Source: Bacillota bacterium (GTDB lineage: Bacteria > Bacillota > UBA994 > UBA5500). Taken from it: 64,000 bases of DNA. The notes beneath the pieces are model-generated. The model searched no databases. It was not told where the DNA came from and saw only the letters and a list, made by a program, of their open reading frames with translations. The translations under genes and the position numbers were made by a program. The stretch spans positions 150,627 to 214,626 of the forward strand of contig JAKOXL010000029.1 in assembly GCA_029781045.1 (NCBI GenBank). The letters are read 5' to 3'. Of this stretch, positions 16,616 through 24,559 are shown in pieces (position 1 is the first letter of the stretch; each line of letters begins with the position of its first letter).

Positions 16616-17650
16616 CTAGCTCCTTTTTTCCGCGTGGCGCTCGAGCGCAAGAACTATCAGTTCGTCAATCAGGCGGGCATAGGTCAAGCCGCTGGCCTCC
16701 CAAAGCTTAGGATAGGCCGAAATACGAGTAAAGCCAGGCATAGTATTAACCTCATTGATGAGAAACTGCCCATCAGCCTTACGCAAGAAGAAGTCAACCC
16801 GTGCCAGGCCGTTACATCCCAATGCTTTGTATGCACTGAGTGCCAACTGTTGAACTTGAGCCACCTGTTTTGGGGTTAAGGGAGCTGGAATAATCAGTTG
16901 TGAATCGCTGACATATTTGGCTTCATAGTCATAAAACTCGGCAGCAGGAACAATCTCTCCCGGCACGGAAACCACCGGCTCCTCATTCCCTAAGACACTG
17001 CATTCAATCTCCCGCCCATCGACAAAGGCTTCAATGACGATTTTGCTATCATAGGTGGCAGCCAACTCTAGCGCCTCTGGCAAACAATCAGGTATGTGCA
17101 CCTTGCTGATACCCACACTGCTACCCATATTGGCCGGTTTCACAAAACAAGGGAAACCCAGCTGCTCTTCCACAGCCCTCAGAACGCCCGCCGGATTCTC
17201 TTGACAATAGTTGCGGCCAAAAACCAGAAAGGGTGTCTGCGGAAAACCAAAATGAGCAAACAGTTGTTTGGCCATAGCCTTATCTAGACACAAGGAAGAC
17301 GCTAGTACCCCAGAACCCACATAAGGAATGTCCAAAATCTCCAGTAATCCTTGGATGGTACCATCTTCCCCGAAAGGACCGTGTAATACGGGGAAAGCTA
17401 CATCAATATCGGCCAAAACTGATACCGGATCTTTCTCCTGTTCAAGCTCGGGTACGCTGTCACCTTGGGCAAGCACCTGAAGGGGGTCCAAGCCAGAAAA
17501 CCACTTGCCCGTTTTGCTAATGGCTATAGGCACCATCTCATACTTATCGCGATCAGCTGCTCGCCATATAGACGCAGCCGATTGAACTGACACCTCATGT
17601 TCAGCGGAACGGCCTCCGAACAACACACCTAATCTTCGACGGGGCACCAC
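16616..17650 (-). CDS. ddl: D-alanine--D-alanine ligase
   Basis: This is a 344-residue ATP-grasp enzyme. The N-terminal RLGVLFGGRSAEHEVSVQSA is the Ddl signature, with Glu and Ser near the D-Ala site. PVLHGPFGEDGTIQGLLE and PCFVKPANMGSSVGISKV hold ATP- and substrate-binding residues, and LARVDFFLRKADGQFLINEVNTMPGFT carries the metal ligands. It joins two D-Ala for peptidoglycan precursors. The gene starts 3 bases after a D,D-carboxypeptidase gene, so an enzyme making D-Ala-D-Ala and one cleaving it share a transcript. Length suits the Ddl-A type (about 345-365). Confidence 0.95.
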   Translation of the reverse strand: MVPRRRLGVLFGGRSAEHEVSVQSAASIWRAADRDKYEMVPIAISKTGKWFSGLDPLQVLAQGDSVPELEQEKDPVSVLADIDVAFPVLHGPFGEDGTIQGLLEILDIPYVGSGVLASSLCLDKAMAKQLFAHFGFPQTPFLVFGRNYCQENPAGVLRAVEEQLGFPCFVKPANMGSSVGISKVHIPDCLPEALELAATYDSKIVIEAFVDGREIECSVLGNEEPVVSVPGEIVPAAEFYDYEAKYVSDSQLIIPAPLTPKQVAQVQQLALSAYKALGCNGLARVDFFLRKADGQFLINEVNTMPGFTRISAYPKLWEASGLTYARLIDELIVLALERHAEKRS

Positions 17651-17653
17651 AAA

Positions 17654-18838
17654 TTACCTCCTCTTCAGGCTATGCGAATCACTAGCTTTCGGGTTGATAA
17701 AGCGTAGGGCTACACCTACGCACCCGGCGATCAACAGGACCTCCCAGTAGGTATACCAACTCCTGGCCACATCATGGGCTACCACTGCATCGACCGTGCC
17801 CATGGGCTGTCCGTCCAGAAAATAGGTTATCTCCCCCACCACTTGGCCTCGGGTTAACGGGGCCTGAAGCTGAGTGTTCAGAGAAAGCTCCCAAGTTACC
17901 TGCAGATCCTGCTCCCCTTTTGCTCTCGTAACTTGTAGGTCTGCACCTGCCACCAACAGGACCTTCTCCTCCCCATACCGCACCGGTAAAGCCGTTACCG
18001 CTTGTTCCTTTCCTATAAAGGCAATACTGCACCAATTAGCAAAGCCATAATCTAGGATTGCCTTGGCATCCTCCCAGAGGGCAGCTCCTTGGGCCTTGAA
18101 CACGGCGACCCCCAGTTTCAAGTTTCCCTTCCGAGCGGCGGCGACTATACAGTTTCCAGCCGCACTGGTATACCCAGTCTTACCTCCTAGTGTACCCTCA
18201 TACTCCGTCAACATTTTGTTACCGTTGACCAGTGCACGTTTTTCGCCGCTGGGGAGACTGATGTAGTAAACCCGTGTAGAAGTTATTTCCCGGATCAAAG
18301 GGTGCTTAAAGGCAGCGGAGAAGATCTTGGCCATGTCCTCCGCCGTTGTGTAATGATCCTCATGTGGAAGACCACTGGGGTTAACGAAGTTGCTATTAAA
18401 TGCTCCCAGTTCTCGTGCTCTTTCATTCATAATAGCAGCAAAATCAGCCACCGAACCGGCCACGTGCTCAGCTAAGGCCACAGCCACATCGTTGGCTGAC
18501 AACACCAGCATGGCATATAGAAGATCCCGGACCGGGTACTGTTCCCCTTCTTTGCAGTAAAGGGCCGTACCTTCCTGGTGTTCTGCGTTACGGCTAATGG
18601 TTACCATGTCGGAAAGATCGGCCAACTCGACCACCAGTAGTGCCGTTAAGACCTTAGTAGTACTGGCGGGATAAACCTTCACGTCCGTATTCTTGCCCGC
18701 CAATATTTCACCCGATTCTAAATCAAATAAAGCGGCTGCTTTTGACGATATAGAGGGCAAAGCGGCCGCTTCACTAGGGTTAGCGATTGTTAACAAAAGC
18801 AAAACTGAAATCATCAAGATGCATAATCCATATCGCAC
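17654..18838 (-). CDS. D-alanyl-D-alanine carboxypeptidase, third S11 paralog
   Basis: A 394-residue S11 penicillin-binding protein with a signal peptide (about residues 2-23), SxxK in PASTTKVLTA, SxN in LSANDVAVAL, KTG in GGKTGYTSAAGNC, the C-terminal beta domain, and a final hydrophobic helix plus basic tail (about 360-394) that would anchor it in the membrane. The track start lies 32 codons too far upstream; GTG at 18838 follows GAGGAGGCGG. It lies between spoIIM and ddl and is 3 bases from ddl, unlike the dacB and dacF paralogs, which sit in their classic sporulation contexts. Confidence 0.9.
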   Translation of the reverse strand: MRYGLCILMISVLLLLTIANPSEAAALPSISSKAAALFDLESGEILAGKNTDVKVYPASTTKVLTALLVVELADLSDMVTISRNAEHQEGTALYCKEGEQYPVRDLLYAMLVLSANDVAVALAEHVAGSVADFAAIMNERARELGAFNSNFVNPSGLPHEDHYTTAEDMAKIFSAAFKHPLIREITSTRVYYISLPSGEKRALVNGNKMLTEYEGTLGGKTGYTSAAGNCIVAAARKGNLKLGVAVFKAQGAALWEDAKAILDYGFANWCSIAFIGKEQAVTALPVRYGEEKVLLVAGADLQVTRAKGEQDLQVTWELSLNTQLQAPLTRGQVVGEITYFLDGQPMGTVDAVVAHDVARSWYTYWEVLLIAGCVGVALRFINPKASDSHSLKRR

Positions 18839-18917
18839 GTTGCCGCCTCCTCGCGTTCCATTATAGCAGAGGAGAACATGTCTGCGCACCATTAGTTGCT
18901 TACAATTTAAGCCAAGC

Positions 18918-19535
18918 TTACAGGAGGCGGGCAATCAGTTTTACTAATAGGGGCGAAAACCAGGTTTCGATTACACTGGCAACAAATATAACGATTCCCA
19001 TCAAGATACAATTACCGCTATACTGGGTAAAACGTTGACGGAAAGTGGTGCGCCGAGGACGCAAACTAGGACGTAGGGTTTGGAAAGTAAAGTATATGGA
19101 CATAGCAGAGATTACCAATATGGCAGGTACCAGCAGCAGGTTATGGGGCAGAACTGAACAGGCCGCCAATAAGAAGCCCTTAGCCCCCATTTCGTGCACC
19201 AGAAAACCCACGGAAAACCCCAACACAAACCCTTGCAGAAAAACTAGGATTATCACAAGTGGCAGGCCGAAAACCACTAGACCCATCAACCAAATAAGCC
19301 CTGCCAGCTGCAAGTTGGCCGTTAGAGTTTGCAGAAAGACGGCCGACCCATTAGGCACCACCATACCGCTGGCAAAAAACTGCTGCAGAAAGGCCAACAG
19401 ATCTTGTTTTTGACTAAAGGTGAGCGCTTTCACCGCAATGGCACCAAAGATCACCCCCACTGCAAACAATACCAGCACAAAAAAGTAGCTTACGAAATGC
19501 TCTTCAAGATGCTGCCGTAGTCTTGAATAAAGCAT
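18918..19535 (-). CDS. spoIIM: Stage II sporulation protein M
   Basis: A 205-residue integral membrane protein with about five helices (YFFVLVLFAVGVIFGAIAV near the start; LIWLMGLVVFGLPLVIILVFLQGFVLGFSVGFLV in the middle). It matches SpoIIM, which with SpoIID and SpoIIP drives membrane migration during engulfment. The motif NLQLAGLIWLMGLVVFGLP is typical. The ATG follows GGGGAGGAGGG. It lies divergent to the MciZ-like ORF at 19653. I found no convincing sigma-E -35/-10 pair for it. Confidence 0.93.
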   Translation of the reverse strand: MLYSRLRQHLEEHFVSYFFVLVLFAVGVIFGAIAVKALTFSQKQDLLAFLQQFFASGMVVPNGSAVFLQTLTANLQLAGLIWLMGLVVFGLPLVIILVFLQGFVLGFSVGFLVHEMGAKGFLLAACSVLPHNLLLVPAILVISAMSIYFTFQTLRPSLRPRRTTFRQRFTQYSGNCILMGIVIFVASVIETWFSPLLVKLIARLL

Positions 19536-19599
19536 TTTCGGCCCTCCTCCCCTGCTTGTCTATAAACAGCCTATGCTGGTTGTGCAAAATTAGAAGTAT

Positions 19600-19628
19600 G
19601 TTTATTCTGCCGCCTAACCGCATAAGCT
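19600..19628 (+). promoter_or_regulatory. Candidate sigma-E promoter for the MciZ-like ORF
   Basis: GTTTATT (-35-like, consensus KMATATT, 5 of 7) is followed after 14 bases by CATAAGCT (-10, consensus CATACAHT, 6 of 8). The predicted start is about 20 bases before the ORF's ATG. mciZ is sigma-E-controlled in B. subtilis, which makes the match notable, but the -35 is weak. Confidence 0.45.
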
Positions 19629-19652
19629 GAGAAAAACGGTTGGGAGGGCCCT

Positions 19653-19787
19653 ATGCAACAATTGGTTCTTAAACATGGCTACTGGCTAATGGGTTGTAAA
19701 GGTGAGGTTCTAGAACAACTCCAAAGACTGAGCAGGAGCTATGGCAACATCCCTTTCGTACAACTCCTGAAGCTGTTGCAGACTTAG
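19653..19787 (+). CDS. 44-residue ORF, candidate MciZ-like FtsZ inhibitor
   Basis: Too short for the track. The ATG sits 5 bases after GGGAGG, and the ORF runs 44 codons to TAG, ending 6 bases before a hairpin. The product begins MQQLVLKHGYWLMGCKG and continues through EVLEQLQRLSRSYG to a hydrophobic LLKLLQT end. The pattern of a short beta strand, glycine, amphipathic helix with Glu and regular Leu, then an aromatic turn resembles MciZ (about 40 residues), the mother-cell peptide that caps FtsZ filaments. Context supports it: mciZ lies near spoIIM in Bacillus, and a sigma-E-like promoter lies upstream. The similarity is weak and by eye, so this is a hypothesis. Confidence 0.5.
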   Translation: MQQLVLKHGYWLMGCKGEVLEQLQRLSRSYGNIPFVQLLKLLQT

Positions 19788-19830
19788 TCAAAAAACACCC
19801 CAATGGCCAGAAACGGGCCATTGGGGTGTT
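19787..19830 (-). terminator. Terminator after the MFS gene (possibly bidirectional)
   Basis: A 15-bp perfect stem AACACCCCAATGGCC / GGCCATTGGGGTGTT with a 7-base loop, followed on the minus strand by TTTTGAC. It starts 3 bases past the MFS stop and also lies just downstream of the forward MciZ-like ORF, so it can end both transcripts. Confidence 0.9.
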
Positions 19831-19833
19831 GCA

Positions 19834-21045
19834 TTACGACTCTTGCACGAAACTCTTACGCTGCTTACTCAGCTGATAATAGAACACAGAGGCAATGGTG
19901 GCTATACCAAAGGCTAGGAATCCTAGCAGAAAAGGCAACTTGGGGTTAATTGTGTATAGCAGACCAGCAGACAAGGCCCCAAAAATGCCCCCCAAGGACT
20001 TAAGGCCATTGAAATATCCCATAACTAAGTTGCTGTCGCTAGTCTTGGCCATGGCGGCTACCAAGCCTTGCGTAAGTGGCACACTAACCGCATAAAACGC
20101 GAAGTAGAGCACATTTGCGGCCACAAACGGTACCAGGGAGTTAAAGAGGATCACGCCTAGAATGGACAAGGAAGCCGACAGGTAAACGTAAATCGAGGTG
20201 AGCTTTATATCCGTTCTGTTCACTAACCAGAGAGCTAGAGTACTGTTTGCTGCCAGACAAACAAAGCCAATTACTGCCTTAATGGCCCCATTATATCCGG
20301 AAGATAAGCCCAATTGGGCCTTCAAATAATAGTTAAAGCTTTGGTCAAAAGCACTATTGCCCAGATTGGAAAAGGAACTGACCACAAAGAGGGTAATCAA
20401 GAGGGGCGTCATAATACCTCTACCAGCGATAAGAGCAGAAATAGGATTGGCCTCTCGAAACAGCTGTTTGAACCGGATATCACTCATCTTGTGGACAGCA
20501 TCATCCTCGCAGATGAAGTAAAAGGCAATGCCACAAATGGAAAGCGTAACTACCTGCGCCACGATGGCCGCATTAACGCTTAGCTCTCCAAGCATTCCAC
20601 CAACAAAATAGCCAAAAGCACTACCAACGGTCTGGATAGTAGCAGCGATGGTGAGATAGTTGCCCCGTAGATGCGGGGGCGAAGTGTTGACCAAATAGGT
20701 TAGGAAAGCAGTGAAGACTCCACCGGTGAAAACGCCGGCGAACAATCTGGCACCTACCATCATACTCTCGCTACTAGCCATGCCAAATAGGGCTTGTCCA
20801 GCCGCATAGCCGAGGCTGCATATTAGAATGACGCGCCTACTGGAAATATAGTTGACAGACTTCCCCCAAAAAGGCGAAAAAAAGAAGTTGGCGGTCATCA
20901 TCGACGCTAAAGCTACGCCAAACATGTAATCACCGAATCCCCGTTGTTGAATGATGGTGGGGGTTACCGGGTGCGCAAAGCTGGCCGCCATGTTGAAAAG
21001 CATGTTCACTCCTAAGAACAGCAGAGCTCTTTTCCTATCGTGCAT
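19834..21045 (-). CDS. Major facilitator superfamily transporter
   Basis: A 403-residue membrane protein with about 12 helices. Helix 1 is preceded by HDRKRALLFLGVNMLFNMAASF, and the loop between helices 2 and 3 reads FFFSPFWGKSVNYISSRRVIL, a degenerate form of the MFS GxxxDRxGRR motif. FNGLKSLGGIFGALSAGLLY near the end is typical of drug or metabolite exporters. The substrate cannot be told. The start at 21045 follows GGCGGAGG; the track ORF is 13 codons longer. It stands alone between two strong terminators, so it is a single-gene unit. Confidence 0.82.
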   Translation of the reverse strand: MHDRKRALLFLGVNMLFNMAASFAHPVTPTIIQQRGFGDYMFGVALASMMTANFFFSPFWGKSVNYISSRRVILICSLGYAAGQALFGMASSESMMVGARLFAGVFTGGVFTAFLTYLVNTSPPHLRGNYLTIAATIQTVGSAFGYFVGGMLGELSVNAAIVAQVVTLSICGIAFYFICEDDAVHKMSDIRFKQLFREANPISALIAGRGIMTPLLITLFVVSSFSNLGNSAFDQSFNYYLKAQLGLSSGYNGAIKAVIGFVCLAANSTLALWLVNRTDIKLTSIYVYLSASLSILGVILFNSLVPFVAANVLYFAFYAVSVPLTQGLVAAMAKTSDSNLVMGYFNGLKSLGGIFGALSAGLLYTINPKLPFLLGFLAFGIATIASVFYYQLSKQRKSFVQES

Positions 21046-21102
21046 CGTACATCCTCCGCCCATCTTGTTGTCTTTGGCAGGCACTATCGTTTAATGAAAT
21101 TT

Positions 21103-21111
21103 AGTATAGCA
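21103..21111 (-). promoter_or_regulatory. Possible extended -10 promoter of the MFS gene
   Basis: Minus-strand TGCTATACT fits an extended -10 (TGnTATAAT, one mismatch) about 60 bases before the start codon. No good -35 lies 17 bases upstream. Given the terminators on both sides, a promoter is required in this interval. Confidence 0.45.
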
Positions 21112-21143
21112 TACTTATCTGTAATCGAATAGTTAAGATGCTG

Positions 21144-21175
21144 TATATAAAAAGCCCCCTGCAAAAGCAGGGGGC
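21144..21175 (-). terminator. Terminator of the vor-ptb-buk operon
   Basis: Minus-strand stem GCCCCCTGC / GCAGGGGGC (9 bp, loop TTTT) followed by TTTTTATATA, 18 bases after the vorC stop. It is a textbook intrinsic terminator closing the eight-gene operon. Confidence 0.93.
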
Positions 21176-21193
21176 AGTACGCCCTTAGGATAA

Positions 21194-21730
21194 TTAACCC
21201 ACTAGTTTACGGCCTCTATCTAAAGCCTGTTCATTCAGAGGTAGCAGGTGATGGCGATGAGGTGGAAGAGCATGCCGGAGCGCAGTCAGAATAGACTGCA
21301 TTTCAACCATGGGTTTCTTACCCAGCAGGGCACCTAGCGCCACCATATTAGCAATACGATCATTACCTAGTTCGTTGGCTATCTCGTTTGCGGGGACTGC
21401 TACAACTTCAATGTCCGTGCGTTTTGGTGAACGCGTAATAAGGGAACTGTTATAGACAAGTAACCCGCCTGGCTTGATGCTATCTTCAAACTTGTCCATA
21501 GATGGTAAGTTCATCGCCACAACGATCCCGGGGCGAGTAATGAGCGGACTACCAACAGGTCTATCCGATACCACGACGGTACAGTTGGCGGTACCACCGC
21601 GCATTTCCGGCCCATAGGAAGGTAACCAGGATACATGCTTACCCTCGGTCATGCCAGCATAGGCCAGCAACTGTCCCATCAGCATTACACCTTGACCACC
21701 AAAACCGGCAAGAATCATCTCAAACGTCAT
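21194..21730 (-). CDS. vorC: 2-oxoacid:ferredoxin oxidoreductase, gamma subunit
   Basis: A 178-residue POR gamma-type domain: [24 protein letters not shown] at the N terminus, [23 protein letters not shown] in the middle, and [14 protein letters not shown]. It completes the heterotetrameric enzyme that oxidatively decarboxylates 2-oxoacids to acyl-CoA with reduction of ferredoxin. Its start overlaps the vorA stop (ATGA), showing coupling. Substrate preference (branched-chain against 2-oxoglutarate) is not readable from sequence; the ptb/buk neighbours favour branched-chain or 2-oxobutyrate-type acids, so the symbol is provisional. Confidence 0.88.
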   Translation of the reverse strand: MTFEMILAGFGGQGVMLMGQLLAYAGMTEGKHVSWLPSYGPEMRGGTANCTVVVSDRPVGSPLITRPGIVVAMNLPSMDKFEDSIKPGGLLVYNSSLITRSPKRTDIEVVAVPANEIANELGNDRIANMVALGALLGKKPMVEMQSILTALRHALPPHRHHLLPLNEQALDRGRKLVG

Positions 21731-22482
21731 TTGTCTTCCCCCTCTGCATCGATATCTTTGAAGACGCCCAAGGGGTAGTATGGCACCATTTCATTCGCTA
21801 CTCGTTGCAATGCCTCTACAGGCGTCATACCCCAGTTGGTTGGACAGGTAGATAGCACCTCAACCAAGCTGAATCCCTTGCCTTCAACTTGATTAGCAAA
21901 GGCTCGCTTGATGGCTTGCTTTGCCCTATTAACTAACTGCGGTGTATGCACAGATACCCGCTCAATATATGCGGGTCCTTCCAAAGTAGCAAGCATCTCA
22001 GAGATCCGGACTGGGTGCCCCTGTACTTTAGCATCACGACCATAGGGGGATGTGGTAGTCTTATGCCCGACCAGAGTCGTCGGGGCCATCTGACCACCGG
22101 TCATGCCGTAAATACCGTTGTTAACGAAGATGACGGTGATATTCTCACCCCGGGCTGCCGCGTGTACGATCTCAGCTGTACCAATAGATGCCAGATCACC
22201 ATCACCTTGGTAACTGAAGACAATAAGATCAGGCCGCACCCGCTTAATACCGGTACATACTGCGGGAGCCCGACCGTGGGCAGCTTCCTGCATGTCACAC
22301 TCAAAATAGTCGTAGGCCAAAACAGCGCAACCGACAGGAGCCACACCGACGGTACGATCCACAATACCCAGCTCATCAATGGCCTCAGCTACAAGACGAT
22401 GGATGATCCCATGAGTGCAACCAGGACAATAGTGGGTAACCACATCGGCTAGAGCCTTAGGACGCTCAAACACTTTAGCCAT
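21727..22482 (-). CDS. vorA: 2-oxoacid:ferredoxin oxidoreductase, TPP-binding beta subunit
   Basis: A 251-residue thiamine-diphosphate subunit. [16 protein letters not shown] gives the conserved N-terminal cysteine motif, and the TPP site reads [42 protein letters not shown] (GDG...NN). The track ORF extends 47 codons upstream within the alpha subunit gene; the real ATG at 22482 follows GGAGGGG and overlaps the vorB stop by 8 bases. With the alpha, gamma and ferredoxin subunits it forms a VOR/KOR-type enzyme that feeds acyl-CoA to Ptb. Confidence 0.93.
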   Translation of the reverse strand: MAKVFERPKALADVVTHYCPGCTHGIIHRLVAEAIDELGIVDRTVGVAPVGCAVLAYDYFECDMQEAAHGRAPAVCTGIKRVRPDLIVFSYQGDGDLASIGTAEIVHAAARGENITVIFVNNGIYGMTGGQMAPTTLVGHKTTTSPYGRDAKVQGHPVRISEMLATLEGPAYIERVSVHTPQLVNRAKQAIKRAFANQVEGKGFSLVEVLSTCPTNWGMTPVEALQRVANEMVPYYPLGVFKDIDAEGEDK

Positions 22483-23548
22483 TATGCTTCCCCTCCAATA
22501 TCTCCCTAAACTTAGCCAGTACACCTTCTGGTGTCGGCACCATACCGCCGGTACGACCATAGAAATAAACCGGCTTCTTGCCGTTGACTGCCAGACGCAC
22601 ATCCTCCACCATTTGTCCCGCACTCATCTCTACACTCAAGAAGGCGTGGGCTCTCTCGGCAGCACGAGCAAAAGGCTCTACTGGGAACGGCCACAGAGTG
22701 ATAGGTCGAATTAGGCCGACACGTAAGCCCTCCCGTCTCGCCTCCTCCATGGCAGAGCGCACAATACGAGCAGTGGTACCGTAAGCGGCCACCACCAGAT
22801 CCGCATCTTCCACATCCACTTCTTCGTAGCGCACCTCGTTGGCAGCAATCTCTGCATACTTGCGTTGCAAGTGTTGGTTATGCTCCTCCAGTTTATCCGG
22901 TTGCAGGTAAAGAGAGTTGATCACATTACGACGACCAGGGTGGTTGCGCAACCCAGTGGTGGCCCACTCCTTCTCGGCTAAACTGCTAACCGTCTGTTCC
23001 CGGAATTCTACCGGTTCCATCATCTGTCCCAACATGCCATCACCAAGGATCATGACTGGGTTACGATACTTATCCGCTAGATCAAAGGCATCCTGCACCG
23101 TATCAACCATCTCTTGAATAGTGGCGGGGGCCAGTACGATCAGGCGGTAGTCGCCATGGCCTCCACCCCTAGTTGCCTGCCAATAGTCACCTTGCGCCGG
23201 TTGAATTCCGCCCAAACCGGGACCACCACGTACCATGTTGACGACTACACAGGGGAGCTCGGCACCAGCAATATAAGAGAGTCCCTCTTGCTTGAGACTA
23301 ATACCAGGGCTGGAGGACGAAGTCATCACTCTGACTCCAGCACCGGCGGCGCCGTAGACCATATTAATGGCAGCTATTTCGCTTTCCGCCTGCACCATAG
23401 CGCCACCAATCTCCGGCAAGCGTCTTGCCATATACTCGGGAAGCTCATTCTGTGGCGTAATGGGGTAACCGAAGAAGTGACGGCAACCGGCCCTAATAGC
23501 CGCTTCACCTATGGCCTCGTTGCCCTTCATCAGGATTCTTTCGCCCAT
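22475..23548 (-). CDS. vorB: 2-oxoacid:ferredoxin oxidoreductase, alpha subunit (VorB type)
   Basis: A 357-residue pyruvate:ferredoxin oxidoreductase-like alpha subunit. The opening [33 protein letters not shown] is characteristic of the VorB/KorA branch, followed by [30 protein letters not shown] and [19 protein letters not shown]. It carries part of the TPP-activating interface and the CoA-binding domain. The ATG follows AAAGGAGG. A separate ferredoxin gene lies 23 bases upstream, so the complex is the four-subunit type. It resembles annotated 3-methyl-2-oxobutanoate dehydrogenase subunits more than pyruvate enzymes. Confidence 0.93.
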   Translation of the reverse strand: MGERILMKGNEAIGEAAIRAGCRHFFGYPITPQNELPEYMARRLPEIGGAMVQAESEIAAINMVYGAAGAGVRVMTSSSSPGISLKQEGLSYIAGAELPCVVVNMVRGGPGLGGIQPAQGDYWQATRGGGHGDYRLIVLAPATIQEMVDTVQDAFDLADKYRNPVMILGDGMLGQMMEPVEFREQTVSSLAEKEWATTGLRNHPGRRNVINSLYLQPDKLEEHNQHLQRKYAEIAANEVRYEEVDVEDADLVVAAYGTTARIVRSAMEEARREGLRVGLIRPITLWPFPVEPFARAAERAHAFLSVEMSAGQMVEDVRLAVNGKKPVYFYGRTGGMVPTPEGVLAKFREILEGKHNG

Positions 23549-23571
23549 TTGCTAATCCTCCTTTTGAACAT

Positions 23572-23775
23572 CTATCTTTCTACTTCTATTACCACGTCGG
23601 GACACATGCGAGCACAAAACGCACAAGCAATGCATTTGGACTGGTCAGTTACAGTTGCATAATGAAAGCCCCTATTGTTGATGCCTTCGGACATAACAAT
23701 AATCTTACGGGGGCAAACCGAGACGCATAGTTCACATCCCTTGCAACGATCCTCACGGAAAGTCACTTTCGGCAT
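23572..23775 (-). CDS. vorD: 2-oxoacid:ferredoxin oxidoreductase, ferredoxin (delta) subunit
   Basis: A 67-residue protein with two [4Fe-4S] motifs: CKGCELCVSVCP and CIACAFCARMCP. It passes electrons from the TPP subunit to external ferredoxin. The ATG of MPKVTF is chosen because the first ATG in the track ORF falls 1 base from the SD AAAGGAGG. It is first of the four oxidoreductase genes, in the order delta-alpha-beta-gamma that is common for VOR/KOR clusters. Confidence 0.92.
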   Translation of the reverse strand: MPKVTFREDRCKGCELCVSVCPRKIIVMSEGINNRGFHYATVTDQSKCIACAFCARMCPDVVIEVER

Positions 23776-23812
23776 TTCCACCATACCTCCTTTACCGCTT
23801 GTAGTAGCAAGT

Positions 23813-24559
23813 CTATTCCCATGGCCGCTTCATGTAGAGACTAAGCGGCAAAATTGGGGCACTCATCACCACCGTCGCCTGCTCCACCAGGTCATATGCA
23901 ACGGCATTAAGAATCAGGGGCACGCCGATAGCCTCCCCTATGGCATGAGCCAGTCGTTCTCCCTTTTGCAGTAGGGATAGGTCAGTATACTGCATCAAGT
24001 TGGTGTTGTTAACCAGCCCAGTAACTCTCAACCGCGAAGTGTTCTCAATGGACCGAATGAGTGTCACAGCCGGTTCCACAGCCTGTGAAAAAGGTCGGCT
24101 CGCATTGACTACGAACCACATGTCGTACTCCTCTGGATGAAGCATTTTGCTATAACGACCTAACACCCGAGCCCCCACATCGTCGCCACCAATATCAAAA
24201 ACCGCATAACTGTCGGGGTTCTGTAAGACTCCCGCCACTTCTGGTGGTAAAGCCGGCAAATCGGCAGTTGCCAAGGCTCCCGCTGGGGCAATAACCCGAA
24301 TGCCTGCTTCCTTCATCAGTTGCTGGCGTTCGCGCGAACGAAAGTAGGGATTAACAATATCCAGATCGGCAATCGCCAGACTGCTGACATGAGGTCGCGA
24401 CTGCAGTGCATAATTAACGGCGACCTCTGTTTTGCCGCTGCCATATCCACCGACAAAAAGGACAATCCGCTTCTCAGTGAAGAGCAATGCTGTCAGACCT
24501 TTCTTTCGGCCGCAATCACGGCCTATATTCGCGAGCCACTTCCTGCCCATTAAGGACAC
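23813..24559 (-). CDS. P-loop NTPase of unknown function in the vor-ptb-buk operon
   Basis: A 248-residue soluble protein with Walker A GGYGSGKTEVAVNYA (about residues 37-51), a switch-like IADLDIVNPYFRSRERQQLM and a Walker B-like AVFDIGGDDVGARVLGRY. The fold is of the SIMIBI/CobQ-MinD type, and similar proteins are annotated only as ATP-binding proteins. It lies inside the fermentation operon between buk and the ferredoxin gene. GTG at 24559, 6 bases after AAGGAG, makes it overlap the end of buk by 44 bases. I infer a helper role such as cofactor handling or regulation for this enzyme set, but no function is shown. Confidence 0.75.
   Translation of the reverse strand: MSLMGRKWLANIGRDCGRKKGLTALLFTEKRIVLFVGGYGSGKTEVAVNYALQSRPHVSSLAIADLDIVNPYFRSRERQQLMKEAGIRVIAPAGALATADLPALPPEVAGVLQNPDSYAVFDIGGDDVGARVLGRYSKMLHPEEYDMWFVVNASRPFSQAVEPAVTLIRSIENTSRLRVTGLVNNTNLMQYTDLSLLQKGERLAHAIGEAIGVPLILNAVAYDLVEQATVVMSAPILPLSLYMKRPWE

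Noticed and set aside
18787-18796. TTGTTAACAA, a perfect palindrome like a Rex half-site pair
   Set aside because: It lies within the signal-peptide codons of the third carboxypeptidase, lacks the central spacer of a Rex operator and has no promoter beside it; likely chance.
22482-22623. 47-codon N-terminal extension of vorA in the ORF track
   Set aside because: Encoded within vorB, no homology, and the ATG at 22482 has a strong SD and matches the family N terminus. The same reasoning was used to shorten ptb, pdp, hydC, spoIIAA, xerD and others.
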